A stretch of 64,000 bases of DNA. Source: JADFQT01 sp965216025. Its GTDB lineage: Bacteria; Chloroflexota; Dehalococcoidia; Lucifugimonadales; UBA3495. Below, in pieces: positions 36,331-43,681 of this stretch. Where the stretch lies: NCBI GenBank assembly GCA_965216025.1, contig CBDCEX010000018.1, positions 682,001 through 746,000 on the forward strand, read 5' to 3'. The position numbers and the translations under genes were made by a program. The notes under the pieces were generated by a model. It was not told the DNA's origin and did not search any database. It worked only from the letters and a program-made list of their open reading frames with translations. How positions within the stretch are numbered: position 1 is the stretch's first letter; each line of letters starts with the position of its first letter.

Positions 36331-36420
36331 CTGGCCCGGCTGGCCCGGCTGGCCCGGCTGGCCCGGCTGGCCCGGCTGGCCCGGCTGGCCCGGCTGGCCC
36401 GGCTGGCCCGGCTGGCCCGG
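36331..36420. repeat. 9-bp tandem repeat, 10 copies
   Basis: CTGGCCCGG repeated exactly ten times. On the plus strand a frame open from 36261 to 36461 reads it as (GPA)n, collagen-like; whether that frame is a gene is unproven as it lacks a clear ribosome site. It lies 57 bp before the BtuF-like start, so copy number could affect its transcript leader. Confidence 0.95.
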
Positions 36421-36476
36421 TCATAGGTCTTGGTCCCAGTGAAGAATACTCAAATTATTAAGCCCCGGAGTTGACC

Positions 36477-37400
36477 ATGCGCATTTGCTCCTTTCAGGCT
36501 GGCGCTACCGAGATTGTCTACGCCTTGGGCCTGGAGGACCAACTCCACGGCGTCACCGCCCGCTGCGACTACCCGCCAGAGGCCAGCAGCAAGCCGGTCA
36601 TAGTCAGCAGTGTATTAGACGGCATCCATCCCACCAGCGGCGAGATCACCCGCATTATGGCTCAAAGACTGGGACAAGGACTGGGTCTATATAACACCGA
36701 CCTGGCGGCGCTGGAGTCGGCCCAGCCCGACCTGCTGCTGACCCAGGCGATCTGCGACGTTTGAGCCCTCTCCGCTCGGCAGGTGGCCGAGCTGGGGAAA
36801 ACCCTTCGCCAAGAGCCCCAGGTTCTTTCGCTGAACCCAACCCTTTTAGAGGATGTCCTGGAGGATATCCGAAGGGTAGGCCGGGCGACGGGTAGGGAAG
36901 TAGCGGCCGAGGCCTTGACCGGTGCATTGCAGGCTCGCGTGGATGCTGTGGTAAGCCGGGCATCCCAAGCTGCATACCATCCCCGGGTGTTGCAGCTGGA
37001 GTGGACCGACCCGCTGCTCTGCGGCGGCCACTGGGTAGTGGAGATGGTGGAGCTGGCAGGAGGCATCAGCAGTTTTGGCAGTAAGGACCAGGGTTCACAG
37101 CGCTTGGATTGGGACGAGGTGGTGGGCAGCCAGCCGGAGGTAATCTTGCTGATGCCGTGTGGCTTCGACCTGGATCGGTCCAAGGAGGACATTCCAACCC
37201 TTACCGCCCTGCCGGGCTGGGACAGTCTTCCCGCGGTGCAAGCGGGCCGGGCCTACGTGCTGGATGCCGCGGCTTACACCAGCAGGTTGGGTCCCAGGCT
37301 GGTAACCGGGCTGGAGATGATGGCGGAGTTGATCCATCCGGAGTTGTTCTCCGGCATGATCCCGGAGGGAGCGTCGGCCAATTTTGCCGATGTGAGCTAG
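36477..37400 (+). CDS. BtuF-like cobalamin/iron ABC substrate-binding protein with in-frame UGA (candidate selenocysteine)
   Basis: COG0614-type binding protein of 307 residues, counting the UGA. Starts MRICSFQAGATEIVYALG, has the C-terminal GDEVVGSQPEVILLMPCGF-like WDEVVGSQPEVILLMPCGF, and GRAYVLDAAAYTSRLGPRLV. No signal peptide, as in several bacterial homologues of this subgroup. The frame is open except one TGA (36762-36764) within LLLTQAICDV-UGA-ALSARQVAEL, where relatives have a Cys (LCEVCA), giving C-x2-U. A 7-bp stem GCTCGGC / GCCGAGC with loop AGGTG (36774-36792) begins 9 nt after the UGA, as expected for a bacterial SECIS. A simple nonsense mutation is the alternative. ATG 36477 is preferred over TTG 36471 for matching the family start. 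Confidence 0.7.
36765..36792 (+). promoter_or_regulatory. candidate bacterial SECIS hairpin
   Basis: Immediately downstream of the in-frame UGA: 9-nt linker, stem GCTCGGC (36774-36780), loop AGGTG (36781-36785), stem GCCGAGC (36786-36792). Sixteen nt separate UGA and loop, and G is the second loop base, both within the usual bacterial rules. High GC makes chance hairpins common, so this alone is not proof. Confidence 0.35.
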
Positions 37401-37435
37401 AGTCTGTGTTGAAAAATCCAGGATCGGGGTAATGG

Positions 37436-37503
37436 CCCTTCGACAGGCTCAGGGCGAACGGGTCTTGTTTCGTTCGTGGTGAGCTTGTCGAACCATGAAC
37501 GAC
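37436..37503. repeat. dispersed repeat (CCCTTCGACAGGCTCAGG family)
   Basis: CCCTTCGACAGGCTCAGGGCGAACGGG...CGTTCGTGGTGAGCTTGTCGAACCATGAAC. Related copies at 48234-48300, 53177-53207 and 59002-59066. A downstream tail TTTCTAACACACCCTC (near 37507) recurs at 59146. Confidence 0.8.
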
Positions 37504-37529
37504 GGTTTCTAACACACCCTCTACCGAGT

Positions 37530-37631
37530 CTGCCTAGAAATCGCGTGAAAGTCTTGGGTGATTCCGTAGGGACGCACGGCCGTGCGTCCCTACCACGGAC
37601 CAAAACGCACTCTTCATACAAAATGGTATTA
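37530..37631. repeat. MITE-like palindromic repeat, copy B
   Basis: Core perfect palindrome GTAGGGACGCACGG/CCGTGCGTCCCTAC (37566-37593); on the minus strand it starts TAATACCATTTTGTATGAAG and so supplies the TAA stop (37629-37631) of the CoA-transferase gene ending there. Matches copy A. Confidence 0.78.
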
Positions 37632-39041
37632 GCCGTTACCGGACCGCCCCAAGCCGCCGGAATCCGCTCCCAGATTTCCCCGGTAGTCAGCCTGGTGCCG
37701 CATAATCCAGCCCAACTCCTCTTGCCGTGCCAAAGGGACGGTGGAGGGAGTACCGCCTCCAACCAGCATTTCACCTATGACGCCCTGCTTCCTTAAATCC
37801 TCTATCTCCGCCGAATTCAGCCCCAACACCTCCCCCAGCACGTAATCGTTGGCCCCTCCCAGCCGGGGAGCCTCCCCGCGTATCTGGACGTTGCTGTCCG
37901 GGAGTTTCCAGCCTCGGCTCAGGTATTCCCGCCGCCCCAGTCTGGTTTCCCGGGAATGCTCCACGCTTTCGAAAAATCCTCGGGCTCGCAAGTGCGGATC
38001 GGCCAGCAAACCCCGTGCGTTGAGCACTGGTCCGGAAGGGATGCCCCGGCTCTGCAACTCCTCCATCACCTGGTACTGATCCAGGCCGGAGGTCCAGGCC
38101 CGGATCATCTCATTCAGCGCGTCTTGGTTTTGGTGACGGGTCACCGGGTTGGAGAACCTGGGGTCGCGGGCCAATTCGGGCCGGTCCAGCGCCAGGCAAA
38201 AAGCCTGCCAGTCCGAGTCGTTTCGTACCGCCAGTACCACCCACTCGTCGTCCCCCCGGCAAGGGTAACATCCGTGGGGGGAAAAATATTCGTGCCGGTT
38301 GCCGATGCGCCGGTCACTCCTTCCGTTAAAAGCGTAGTCCAGCAGCCCCTCTCCCATAAAGGACGCTCCCACCTGGTACATGGCCAGGTCGATCCAGGCG
38401 CCCCGTCCGGTGCGGGCTCGATACAGCAAGCAGGCCAAAATGGCTAGCTGGGCGGACCAGCTGGCCAGGAAGTCGGTGTAGGAGTTGGCTATCTTGTTGG
38501 GAACCGTGCCCGGTGCCAGATTTCCCCGAGCATCGGGCTCCAGGTAACCGGTAAAGGCTCCGGTCCCGTGGGTCGGTTCCAGCGCGGTGGCCATGGCCCC
38601 AAAGTTGGAGTAAGGGCCGCTATGCCCGTAACCGGTGTTGGACACCATTATCAGGTCGGGCTTGACCTGCTTGACGCTGGCGTAGTCCAGGCCGAATCGG
38701 GCCAGCACTCGAGGCGTGAAGTTTTCCAGAAAGATATCGCTGACCCGCAGCAGGTTTTTCAGGACCTCCAACGCCTCAGGCGCCCGCAGGTCCAGGGTGA
38801 GACTGCGCTTGCCCCGGTTCAAGGTTTGGAAGGTTCCGCCCCGCTCCCAATAAAGTTCGCCGGGTTCATTGTCCGGGTAGGGGCCGTTGAGAGTCCTGGT
38901 GGTATCGACGAACTGGTAGTGGTGGGTGTCGATCTTGATCACCTCGGCGCCCATGTCCGCCAGGTAGGCTCCGGCGTAGGGCATGGCGAAAACCCGGCTC
39001 AAGTCCGCCACTCGGATTCCGGCCAATGGCGCGTCGGTCAC
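37629..39041 (-). CDS. CaiB/BaiF family III CoA-transferase (1)
   Basis: 470 residues. Family marks: GIRVADLSRVFAMPYAGAYL (about 8-27), ADMGAEVIKID, LDLRAPEALEVLKNLL, FTPRVLARFGLDY, the catalytic-Asp segment IANSYTDFLASWSAQLA (Asp at about 192) and YRARTGRGAWIDLAMYQVG. GTG 39041. The last 30 residues are Gly-rich and end in a repeat-derived stop, so the C-terminus may be non-native. Third gene of a MaoC-CaiB-CaiB run. Substrate unknown; the neighbour below lacks the Asp. Confidence 0.9.
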   Translation of the reverse strand: MTDAPLAGIRVADLSRVFAMPYAGAYLADMGAEVIKIDTHHYQFVDTTRTLNGPYPDNEPGELYWERGGTFQTLNRGKRSLTLDLRAPEALEVLKNLLRVSDIFLENFTPRVLARFGLDYASVKQVKPDLIMVSNTGYGHSGPYSNFGAMATALEPTHGTGAFTGYLEPDARGNLAPGTVPNKIANSYTDFLASWSAQLAILACLLYRARTGRGAWIDLAMYQVGASFMGEGLLDYAFNGRSDRRIGNRHEYFSPHGCYPCRGDDEWVVLAVRNDSDWQAFCLALDRPELARDPRFSNPVTRHQNQDALNEMIRAWTSGLDQYQVMEELQSRGIPSGPVLNARGLLADPHLRARGFFESVEHSRETRLGRREYLSRGWKLPDSNVQIRGEAPRLGGANDYVLGEVLGLNSAEIEDLRKQGVIGEMLVGGGTPSTVPLARQEELGWIMRHQADYRGNLGADSGGLGRSGNG

Positions 39042-39083
39042 AATAGGCCGCCAGCTGGTTGGGAGCGTTCAACAAATCGCATA

Positions 39084-40256
39084 TTAAATGATTCCGCCCG
39101 CCCGCAGCTGCACCAGCTCCAGGGAGCTGTAGCCCAGTTCTCCGCAGAAGACCGGGGCATTGTGCTGGCCCAGCAGCGGCGCCGGCCGACTAATCTGAAA
39201 ATCGAACTCCGATAAATGAGGACCCGGACCCGGGTACTTTGCGGATCCAGCTACCGGATGGTCCACGTTGACGAAGAATTCTCGGGCCGCCAGGTGGGGG
39301 CAGTCGACCAGGTCGCCGGCGTCCTGGGCCATGCCGAACACCAGCCTTCTTTCTCCTGATGCTTGGAACAGGGGCTTACGGTCCCATTTGGCCAGCCCCT
39401 GCTCCAACAACCCTTTTAGCTCCTCGCCATGTTCAATGCGTCCGGCCCCGCTGGCGAATCGCAGGTCCTGGAGGCACTCCTCGCCGATGAGGTCGGCGAA
39501 TACCGACCAGGGTTGAGAGCCCTGGACCGAGGGAACCACGTATCCGTCGCGGGCGGGCATCAGCTCTTCAATGCCGGAACCCCTTACCGAACGGCGCCCC
39601 TTGATTGCTCCCATGTAGTTGTAATAGGGCACGGCCTGGACCAGATGAGTGGCCATGCATTCCATGACCGATACATCGACGTGCTGCCCTTTACCCGTGG
39701 TCCATCGCTGGAAGAGTGCCACCAGGGTTGCCACCGCGGCGTTGATGCCCGAAACGTAAAAGGATTGGCTCAGCACGTTCCGCAGTGGCTCCCGATCCGA
39801 GTCCCCGGAATGGTACATCAGACCGCTCATCGCGCAGGTCACGATGTCGGTGGCAGTCAGGTCTCGGTAAGGCCCGCTCTGCCCGAAGGGCGTGATGGAG
39901 GTGACAATCAGTCCGGGCTGGATATCCACGGCCTGAATTTGGCCTGGCGGGAGATTCTCCACCAGAACATCGGCGCTTTCCAGCAACCGGCCCAAGATAA
40001 CCCGGCCCGTTGCGGTGCTGAGGTCCAGCGTTACTCCCCGCTTATTGGTGTTGAGGTAGAGAAAGGGAATGCTCTTATCTGGATGGGGGTCGTCCCCAAC
40101 GAAGGGTCCTTGCCGGCGGGCCTCGTCGCCCTCCCCCGGGGGTTCCACTTTTATGACATCCGCCCCGTAATCGGCCAGCAGCCTGGCGCAGAAGGGCGCC
40201 GAAACCTGAGAACCCACCTCAACAACCCGGACTCCTTCAAGAATTGCCGGCGTCAC
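39084..40256 (-). CDS. CaiB/BaiF family III CoA-transferase (2), catalytic Asp apparently missing
   Basis: 390 residues. GVRVVEVGSQVSAPFCARLL near the N-terminus, ADYGADVIKVEPPGEGDEAR, VENLPPGQIQ and RWTTGKGQHVDVSVMECMAT. At the position where active members have Asp (D-Y-x-x-G) it reads LSQSFYVSGINAAVATLVAL, so the nucleophilic Asp is replaced. GTG 40256 overlaps the maoC stop (GTGA), so translation is coupled. An inactive partner subunit of the adjacent CaiB protein, as in BbsEF-type heteromers, is a good explanation. Confidence 0.88.
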   Translation of the reverse strand: MTPAILEGVRVVEVGSQVSAPFCARLLADYGADVIKVEPPGEGDEARRQGPFVGDDPHPDKSIPFLYLNTNKRGVTLDLSTATGRVILGRLLESADVLVENLPPGQIQAVDIQPGLIVTSITPFGQSGPYRDLTATDIVTCAMSGLMYHSGDSDREPLRNVLSQSFYVSGINAAVATLVALFQRWTTGKGQHVDVSVMECMATHLVQAVPYYNYMGAIKGRRSVRGSGIEELMPARDGYVVPSVQGSQPWSVFADLIGEECLQDLRFASGAGRIEHGEELKGLLEQGLAKWDRKPLFQASGERRLVFGMAQDAGDLVDCPHLAAREFFVNVDHPVAGSAKYPGPGPHLSEFDFQISRPAPLLGQHNAPVFCGELGYSSLELVQLRAGGII

Positions 40257-41329
40257 CAGGGCTCTGCCTTCCAGACCAACGGCAGACTTTGGCCTCGCTT
40301 GGGCAGGACCAGTTTGCCCTGTCCCGAGGCGGTTTCCTCGCCGCGACTGTTGCGCAGGGCCACCTGGCAGGTGACATAACCGAAGCCGTCGGCCTCTTCT
40401 TTGGCGGTAACTGTTCCGGAGGCGGTGATTACATCTCCCGGAAAGTCCATGCCGCGATGCTCCACGTAAAAACGCTTGAACCAGCCTTCTTCTCCAGCGA
40501 AATTGAGGAGCAACTGACCCAAGTATTGGTTTTTAAGCGAGCCGTTGACCACCACGTTGGGCAGCCCCTGATGAAGCTGGGCGAAGGGCAGGTCCCAGTG
40601 AATGCGGGCGTAATTCCCGTTGGCGGCGGCCCACCTGACCAAATGGCTGGTGGTCATAGGCCCCTTGACCACCTCCGGCAAGGACATTCCCACTTCTATG
40701 TCTTCCCAGTGGCGTTGCTGGCTGGGATGGGCCTGCGGCTTGGGCAGGATTACTTCCGGGTCGGGTGGAGCCACCGCCACGGTCTGCAACGCCTTCCCAT
40801 TGGCGGCATCATCCTGGTCTGGTGTGGACTGGCTGGAGGAGAGGGCTCGGTGGATACTAACCCGCTTGGCGAGGTTTACTACCTGTCCCTGCTGGTCGGT
40901 CTGGGTCTCCTGACGGACCACGAAAACCAACGCGCCGGAGCGTCCTTGCTTCTCGAATATATCCAATACCCGGAATTGGCGGGTAACCCAGGTGCCGACC
41001 AGAGCCGGCCGCAGGAACTGCCAGTCGCTGCCGCCATTCAGACCGTAGCCGTTGAAGGGCAGCGGCACTTGAAAGTGGGACTCCTGGCCGGCGCCGAAAT
41101 AGCCAATTGGAGGGGTGATGTCCTTCCAGGTGGCCAAAGGCGGGCAGAGCAGCGCCCCGAACCGGCTCTTACGGGCATAATCGGCATCAACATAAAGCGG
41201 GTTGGGGTCTTCGATGGCGTCGGCGACGTCGCAGGCCATCTCTTCGCTAATGGCGAACCGGTTGCGCTCCGGAGGAAATTCCTGCCCAATGAGGGCCCTA
41301 ACATCTTCGGTTATGAGGGATTGGGTCAT
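40253..41329 (-). CDS. MaoC-like dehydratase with FAS1-like N-terminal hotdog
   Basis: About 358 residues with two hotdog domains. The N-terminal FAS1-like dehydratase half has DVADAIEDPNPLYVDADYAR and LNGGSDWQFLRPALVGTWVT; the C-terminal MaoC half has LVRWAAANGNYARIHWDLPF and VVVNGSLKNQYLGQLLLNF. Enzymes of this kind hydrate enoyl-CoA. ATG 41329 has GAGGTGAAGG upstream; the frame is open farther but without a ribosome site. First gene of a maoC-caiB-caiB operon, suggesting a route that activates a carboxylic acid by CoA transfer and then hydrates it. Confidence 0.86.
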   Translation of the reverse strand: MTQSLITEDVRALIGQEFPPERNRFAISEEMACDVADAIEDPNPLYVDADYARKSRFGALLCPPLATWKDITPPIGYFGAGQESHFQVPLPFNGYGLNGGSDWQFLRPALVGTWVTRQFRVLDIFEKQGRSGALVFVVRQETQTDQQGQVVNLAKRVSIHRALSSSQSTPDQDDAANGKALQTVAVAPPDPEVILPKPQAHPSQQRHWEDIEVGMSLPEVVKGPMTTSHLVRWAAANGNYARIHWDLPFAQLHQGLPNVVVNGSLKNQYLGQLLLNFAGEEGWFKRFYVEHRGMDFPGDVITASGTVTAKEEADGFGYVTCQVALRNSRGEETASGQGKLVLPKRGQSLPLVWKAEPW

Positions 41330-41460
41330 GATCCCTTCACCTCGTGCCTTTACCATACTGGCAGTTTTATGGGGGTCCCTATTGCGGGCGTCCTGGCGAG
41401 CGAAGCCCATTCTACCACGTAGGAATGCGGGGCATCGTCAGCCATAAAATGTGGGCGATT

Positions 41461-41492
41461 CCGTAGGGGCGCACGGCCGTGCGCCCCTACGG
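41461..41492. repeat. MITE-like palindromic repeat core, copy D
   Basis: Perfect 32-bp palindrome with core GTAGGGGCGCACGG/CCGTGCGCCCCTAC, preceded by GGGCGATTC as in copy B. It lies in the 630-bp gap 41330-41960 between divergent operons, next to the GTGTTTAAAAAG element. Confidence 0.85.
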
Positions 41493-41496
41493 AGGG

Positions 41497-41653
41497 TGTT
41501 TAAAAAGTGCCTTGACTGTCAGACTCAAGGTATCGTCCCTGTTTGGGCTTTGGCTTCCTCTCCCATCCAGGGGGAAGGGGTCTATTATCAGGCGAGACCA
41601 GGATGCGCACCTCTTTATGTCAGCGGGGACAATTTGCGAGGCTTTTTAAACAC
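41497..41653. repeat. 157-bp element with 12-bp terminal inverted repeats
   Basis: GTGTTTAAAAAG (41497-41508) and CTTTTTAAACAC (41642-41653) bound a stretch without a gene. Similar termini appear at 63609-63711 (GTGTGTTAAAA...TTATTAAACAC). A non-autonomous mobile element is likely. Confidence 0.65.
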
Positions 41654-41683
41654 ACGCATAGCAAGACTAAGCATTATTCCACG

Positions 41684-41712
41684 TTGACAAAACTTGTATC
41701 TGTAATTAGACT
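41684..41712 (+). promoter_or_regulatory. sigma70-like promoter of the phn-type operon
   Basis: TTGACA (41684-41689), 17-nt spacer, TAGACT (41707-41712). It gives a leader of about 240 nt before phnD. Confidence 0.55.
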
Positions 41713-41772
41713 CGCTCCATGTCGTATCAAGATCCCACCGCAGTCACCATCTGCATATCCGGCTTCACTTGA

Positions 41773-41936
41773 GTCCGGGCCAATTGGGCCTGGACCGGCC
41801 TGCCTTTAGCTGCATAGGAGCTTCACGAAGACCGTCTAATCGGTGAGGCTTCACCCCAACCTCCCGCCGTCCACGCCCCAGGTAATCCGTTGGACTACCC
41901 CATCTTTCGGGGCGTGACCTGAGCCTGAAGCTCGGG
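41773..41936 (+). promoter_or_regulatory. structured leader RNA with several hairpins upstream of phnD
   Basis: Successive stems: GTCCGGGCC (41773-41781) / GGCCTGGAC (41787-41795); CACGCCCC (41872-41879) enclosing GGTAATCC/GGACTACC and closed by GGGGCGTG (41909-41916); and CCTGAGC (41918-41924) / GCTCGGG (41930-41936), followed by AGGAGG (41948-41953). It does not match a riboswitch class I know. Could be a leader regulatory RNA or GC-rich noise. Confidence 0.35.
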
Positions 41937-41960
41937 AATTGTTTGGCAGGAGGTTTTCCT

Positions 41961-42893
41961 TTGGCGGGTACTTCGGTAGGCACTATCCCCCATGCGTGGT
42001 GCCTGCTCTTGCCGGCCTTTCTGTTGCTTTTGCTGCCGGTCCTGGTCAGCTGCAAGGGCGATACTGAAGCCGGCGCCCGGCCGGTTTTGCCGGTATTAAA
42101 GGTGGGTGGTATTCCCGACCAGGACGCGGCCCGGCTAGCCCGCCGCTATCAAGAGTTCACCGGCTATTTGTCTAGAGAGCTGGAAGTAGAGGTGGAGTAC
42201 GTTCCCAGCCTGGATTACGCCGCGGTAGTTACCGCCTTTGGCCAGGGAGAGCTTCAGCTGGCCTTCTTTGGGGGATTCACCGGAGTTCAGGCGCGGCTTC
42301 AAGACCCTGGTGCTCAGGCTATTGCCCAGCGGGAGCATGACGCCCAGTTCCACTCCTGGTTTATTGTCCGGGCCGAGCTGGCGATTGACTCTCTGGAAGA
42401 CTTGAAGGCCCAGGCCAGCCATCGAACCCTTACCTTTGGCAGCGAAAGCTCTACCTCGGGTCATTTGATGCCCCGCTATTTCCTGCGGCAGGCTGGCATT
42501 AACCCGGATATAGATTTTCGCAGCCTGCCCAACTTTTCCGGATCCCATGAGCTGACCTGGCAACTGGTGGAGAGCGGCGCCTTCGATGTGGGAGTCCTGA
42601 ACGAGGACGTTTGGGAACGGGCGGTTCGAGAGGGCCGCGTGGATCCAAGCCAGGTCCGGGACTTTTACACCACTCCGGCCTTTTTCGATTACAACTGGAC
42701 GGCCAGCGGCGAGTTGGACCGGATTTACGGAGATGGCTTCACCGGGCGAGTGCAGCGGGCGTTGCTGCGTCTGAACCAGGAAGAGCATGGGGAGATTCTA
42801 GATTTATTCAGTACGGAGAGATTTGTTATCACCGATAACCGGAACTACCGGGACCTGGAAGCGGTGGCCCGCAATTTGGAGATGATCCGGTGA
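41961..42893 (+). CDS. phnD: phosphonate/phosphite-type ABC transporter substrate-binding lipoprotein
   Basis: PhnD-family protein, about 310 residues. Signal region LLLPAFLLLLLPVLVSC with lipobox Cys, then KVGGIPDQDAARLARRYQEF, VPSLDYAAVVTAFGQGELQL and AFFGGFTGVQARLQDPGAQA, LTFGSESSTSGHLMPRYFL and GAFDVGVLNEDVWERAV. TTG 41961 is the start because AGGAGG lies 7 nt upstream. Its stop overlaps the GTG of phnC. Ligand could be phosphonate, phosphite or another oxyanion; no C-P lyase genes are in the window. Confidence 0.9.
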   Translation: MAGTSVGTIPHAWCLLLPAFLLLLLPVLVSCKGDTEAGARPVLPVLKVGGIPDQDAARLARRYQEFTGYLSRELEVEVEYVPSLDYAAVVTAFGQGELQLAFFGGFTGVQARLQDPGAQAIAQREHDAQFHSWFIVRAELAIDSLEDLKAQASHRTLTFGSESSTSGHLMPRYFLRQAGINPDIDFRSLPNFSGSHELTWQLVESGAFDVGVLNEDVWERAVREGRVDPSQVRDFYTTPAFFDYNWTASGELDRIYGDGFTGRVQRALLRLNQEEHGEILDLFSTERFVITDNRNYRDLEAVARNLEMIR

Positions 42894-43681
42894 CGGGCCA
42901 GGACGGAATGTCGCGGCCGATCCTCGCCGTGCGGGGGGTCAGCAAGAGCTTCCCCAAGTCCCAGGCGCTGGAGTCTCTAAGCGTTGCCATCCATTCCGGG
43001 GAACGAGTCGCCCTGGCCGGTCCCAGCGGCAGCGGCAAGACCACCCTGCTATATCTGATGGCCGGTCTGCTCCAGCCGGACCGAGGGGAGCTATCGATTG
43101 AAGGGTACTCCCTGGCCCAATTGACGCCGGGAAAGCGACTTTCCCGTCTGGTGGGTCTGGTGCATCAGCAGTACGACCTGGTGCCCCATCTGCCGGTGTT
43201 GCATAACGTCCTGGCGGGAAGGCTGGGTCAGTGGAGTCTGTTGCGCTCCCTCGCTTCTCTGATCTGGCCCCAAGAAAAGCATCTGGCCGAGACAGCTTTG
43301 GCGCAGATGGGCATAGGCGACAAGATTAACGAACGTACCTCCCACCTTTCCGGCGGCGAGCAGCAACGGGTGGCCATAGCCCGGCTCATGGTGCAGTCCC
43401 CAAAGGTGGTGCTGGCGGACGAACCAGTGGCCTCCCTGGACCCAGCTCTCTCCGAGGAGATGCTCGGCCTGCTTACTGAGTTGACTAGCCAGGCCGGCCG
43501 GACCCTGGTGGTCAGTCTCCACTCCCCTTATCTCATTAAGAAATACTGCTCGCGGGTGCTGGGACTGCGGGAGGGAAGGCTGATGTTCGACATCCCCTCC
43601 GCGCAGCTCACTGAGCCGGTACTTGACCAACTTTACGACCTGAAACATCGCGCTGGGGAGGCAGCCGCTGAAGTTTCTTGA
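42890..43681 (+). CDS. phnC: phosphonate-type ABC transporter ATP-binding protein
   Basis: 263-residue ABC ATPase. Walker A AGPSGSGKTTLLYLMAG (about 43-59), signature LSGGEQQRVAIARLM (about 146-160), Walker B VVLADEPVASLDPALSEEML (about 168-187) and H-loop VVSLHSPYLI. GTG 42890 overlaps the phnD stop (GTGA); ATG 42908 is an alternative. Couples ATP hydrolysis to the two PhnE permeases downstream. Confidence 0.93.
   Translation: MTGQDGMSRPILAVRGVSKSFPKSQALESLSVAIHSGERVALAGPSGSGKTTLLYLMAGLLQPDRGELSIEGYSLAQLTPGKRLSRLVGLVHQQYDLVPHLPVLHNVLAGRLGQWSLLRSLASLIWPQEKHLAETALAQMGIGDKINERTSHLSGGEQQRVAIARLMVQSPKVVLADEPVASLDPALSEEMLGLLTELTSQAGRTLVVSLHSPYLIKKYCSRVLGLREGRLMFDIPSAQLTEPVLDQLYDLKHRAGEAAAEVS

Noticed and set aside
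36261..36461. Collagen-like small protein as a confident gene
   Set aside because: Frame is given by the 9-bp repeat; no ribosome site, so it is listed only as a repeat.
39429..41422. Two long plus-strand ORFs opposite maoC and caiB genes
   Set aside because: They mirror the codon bias of the real minus-strand genes and have no family match.
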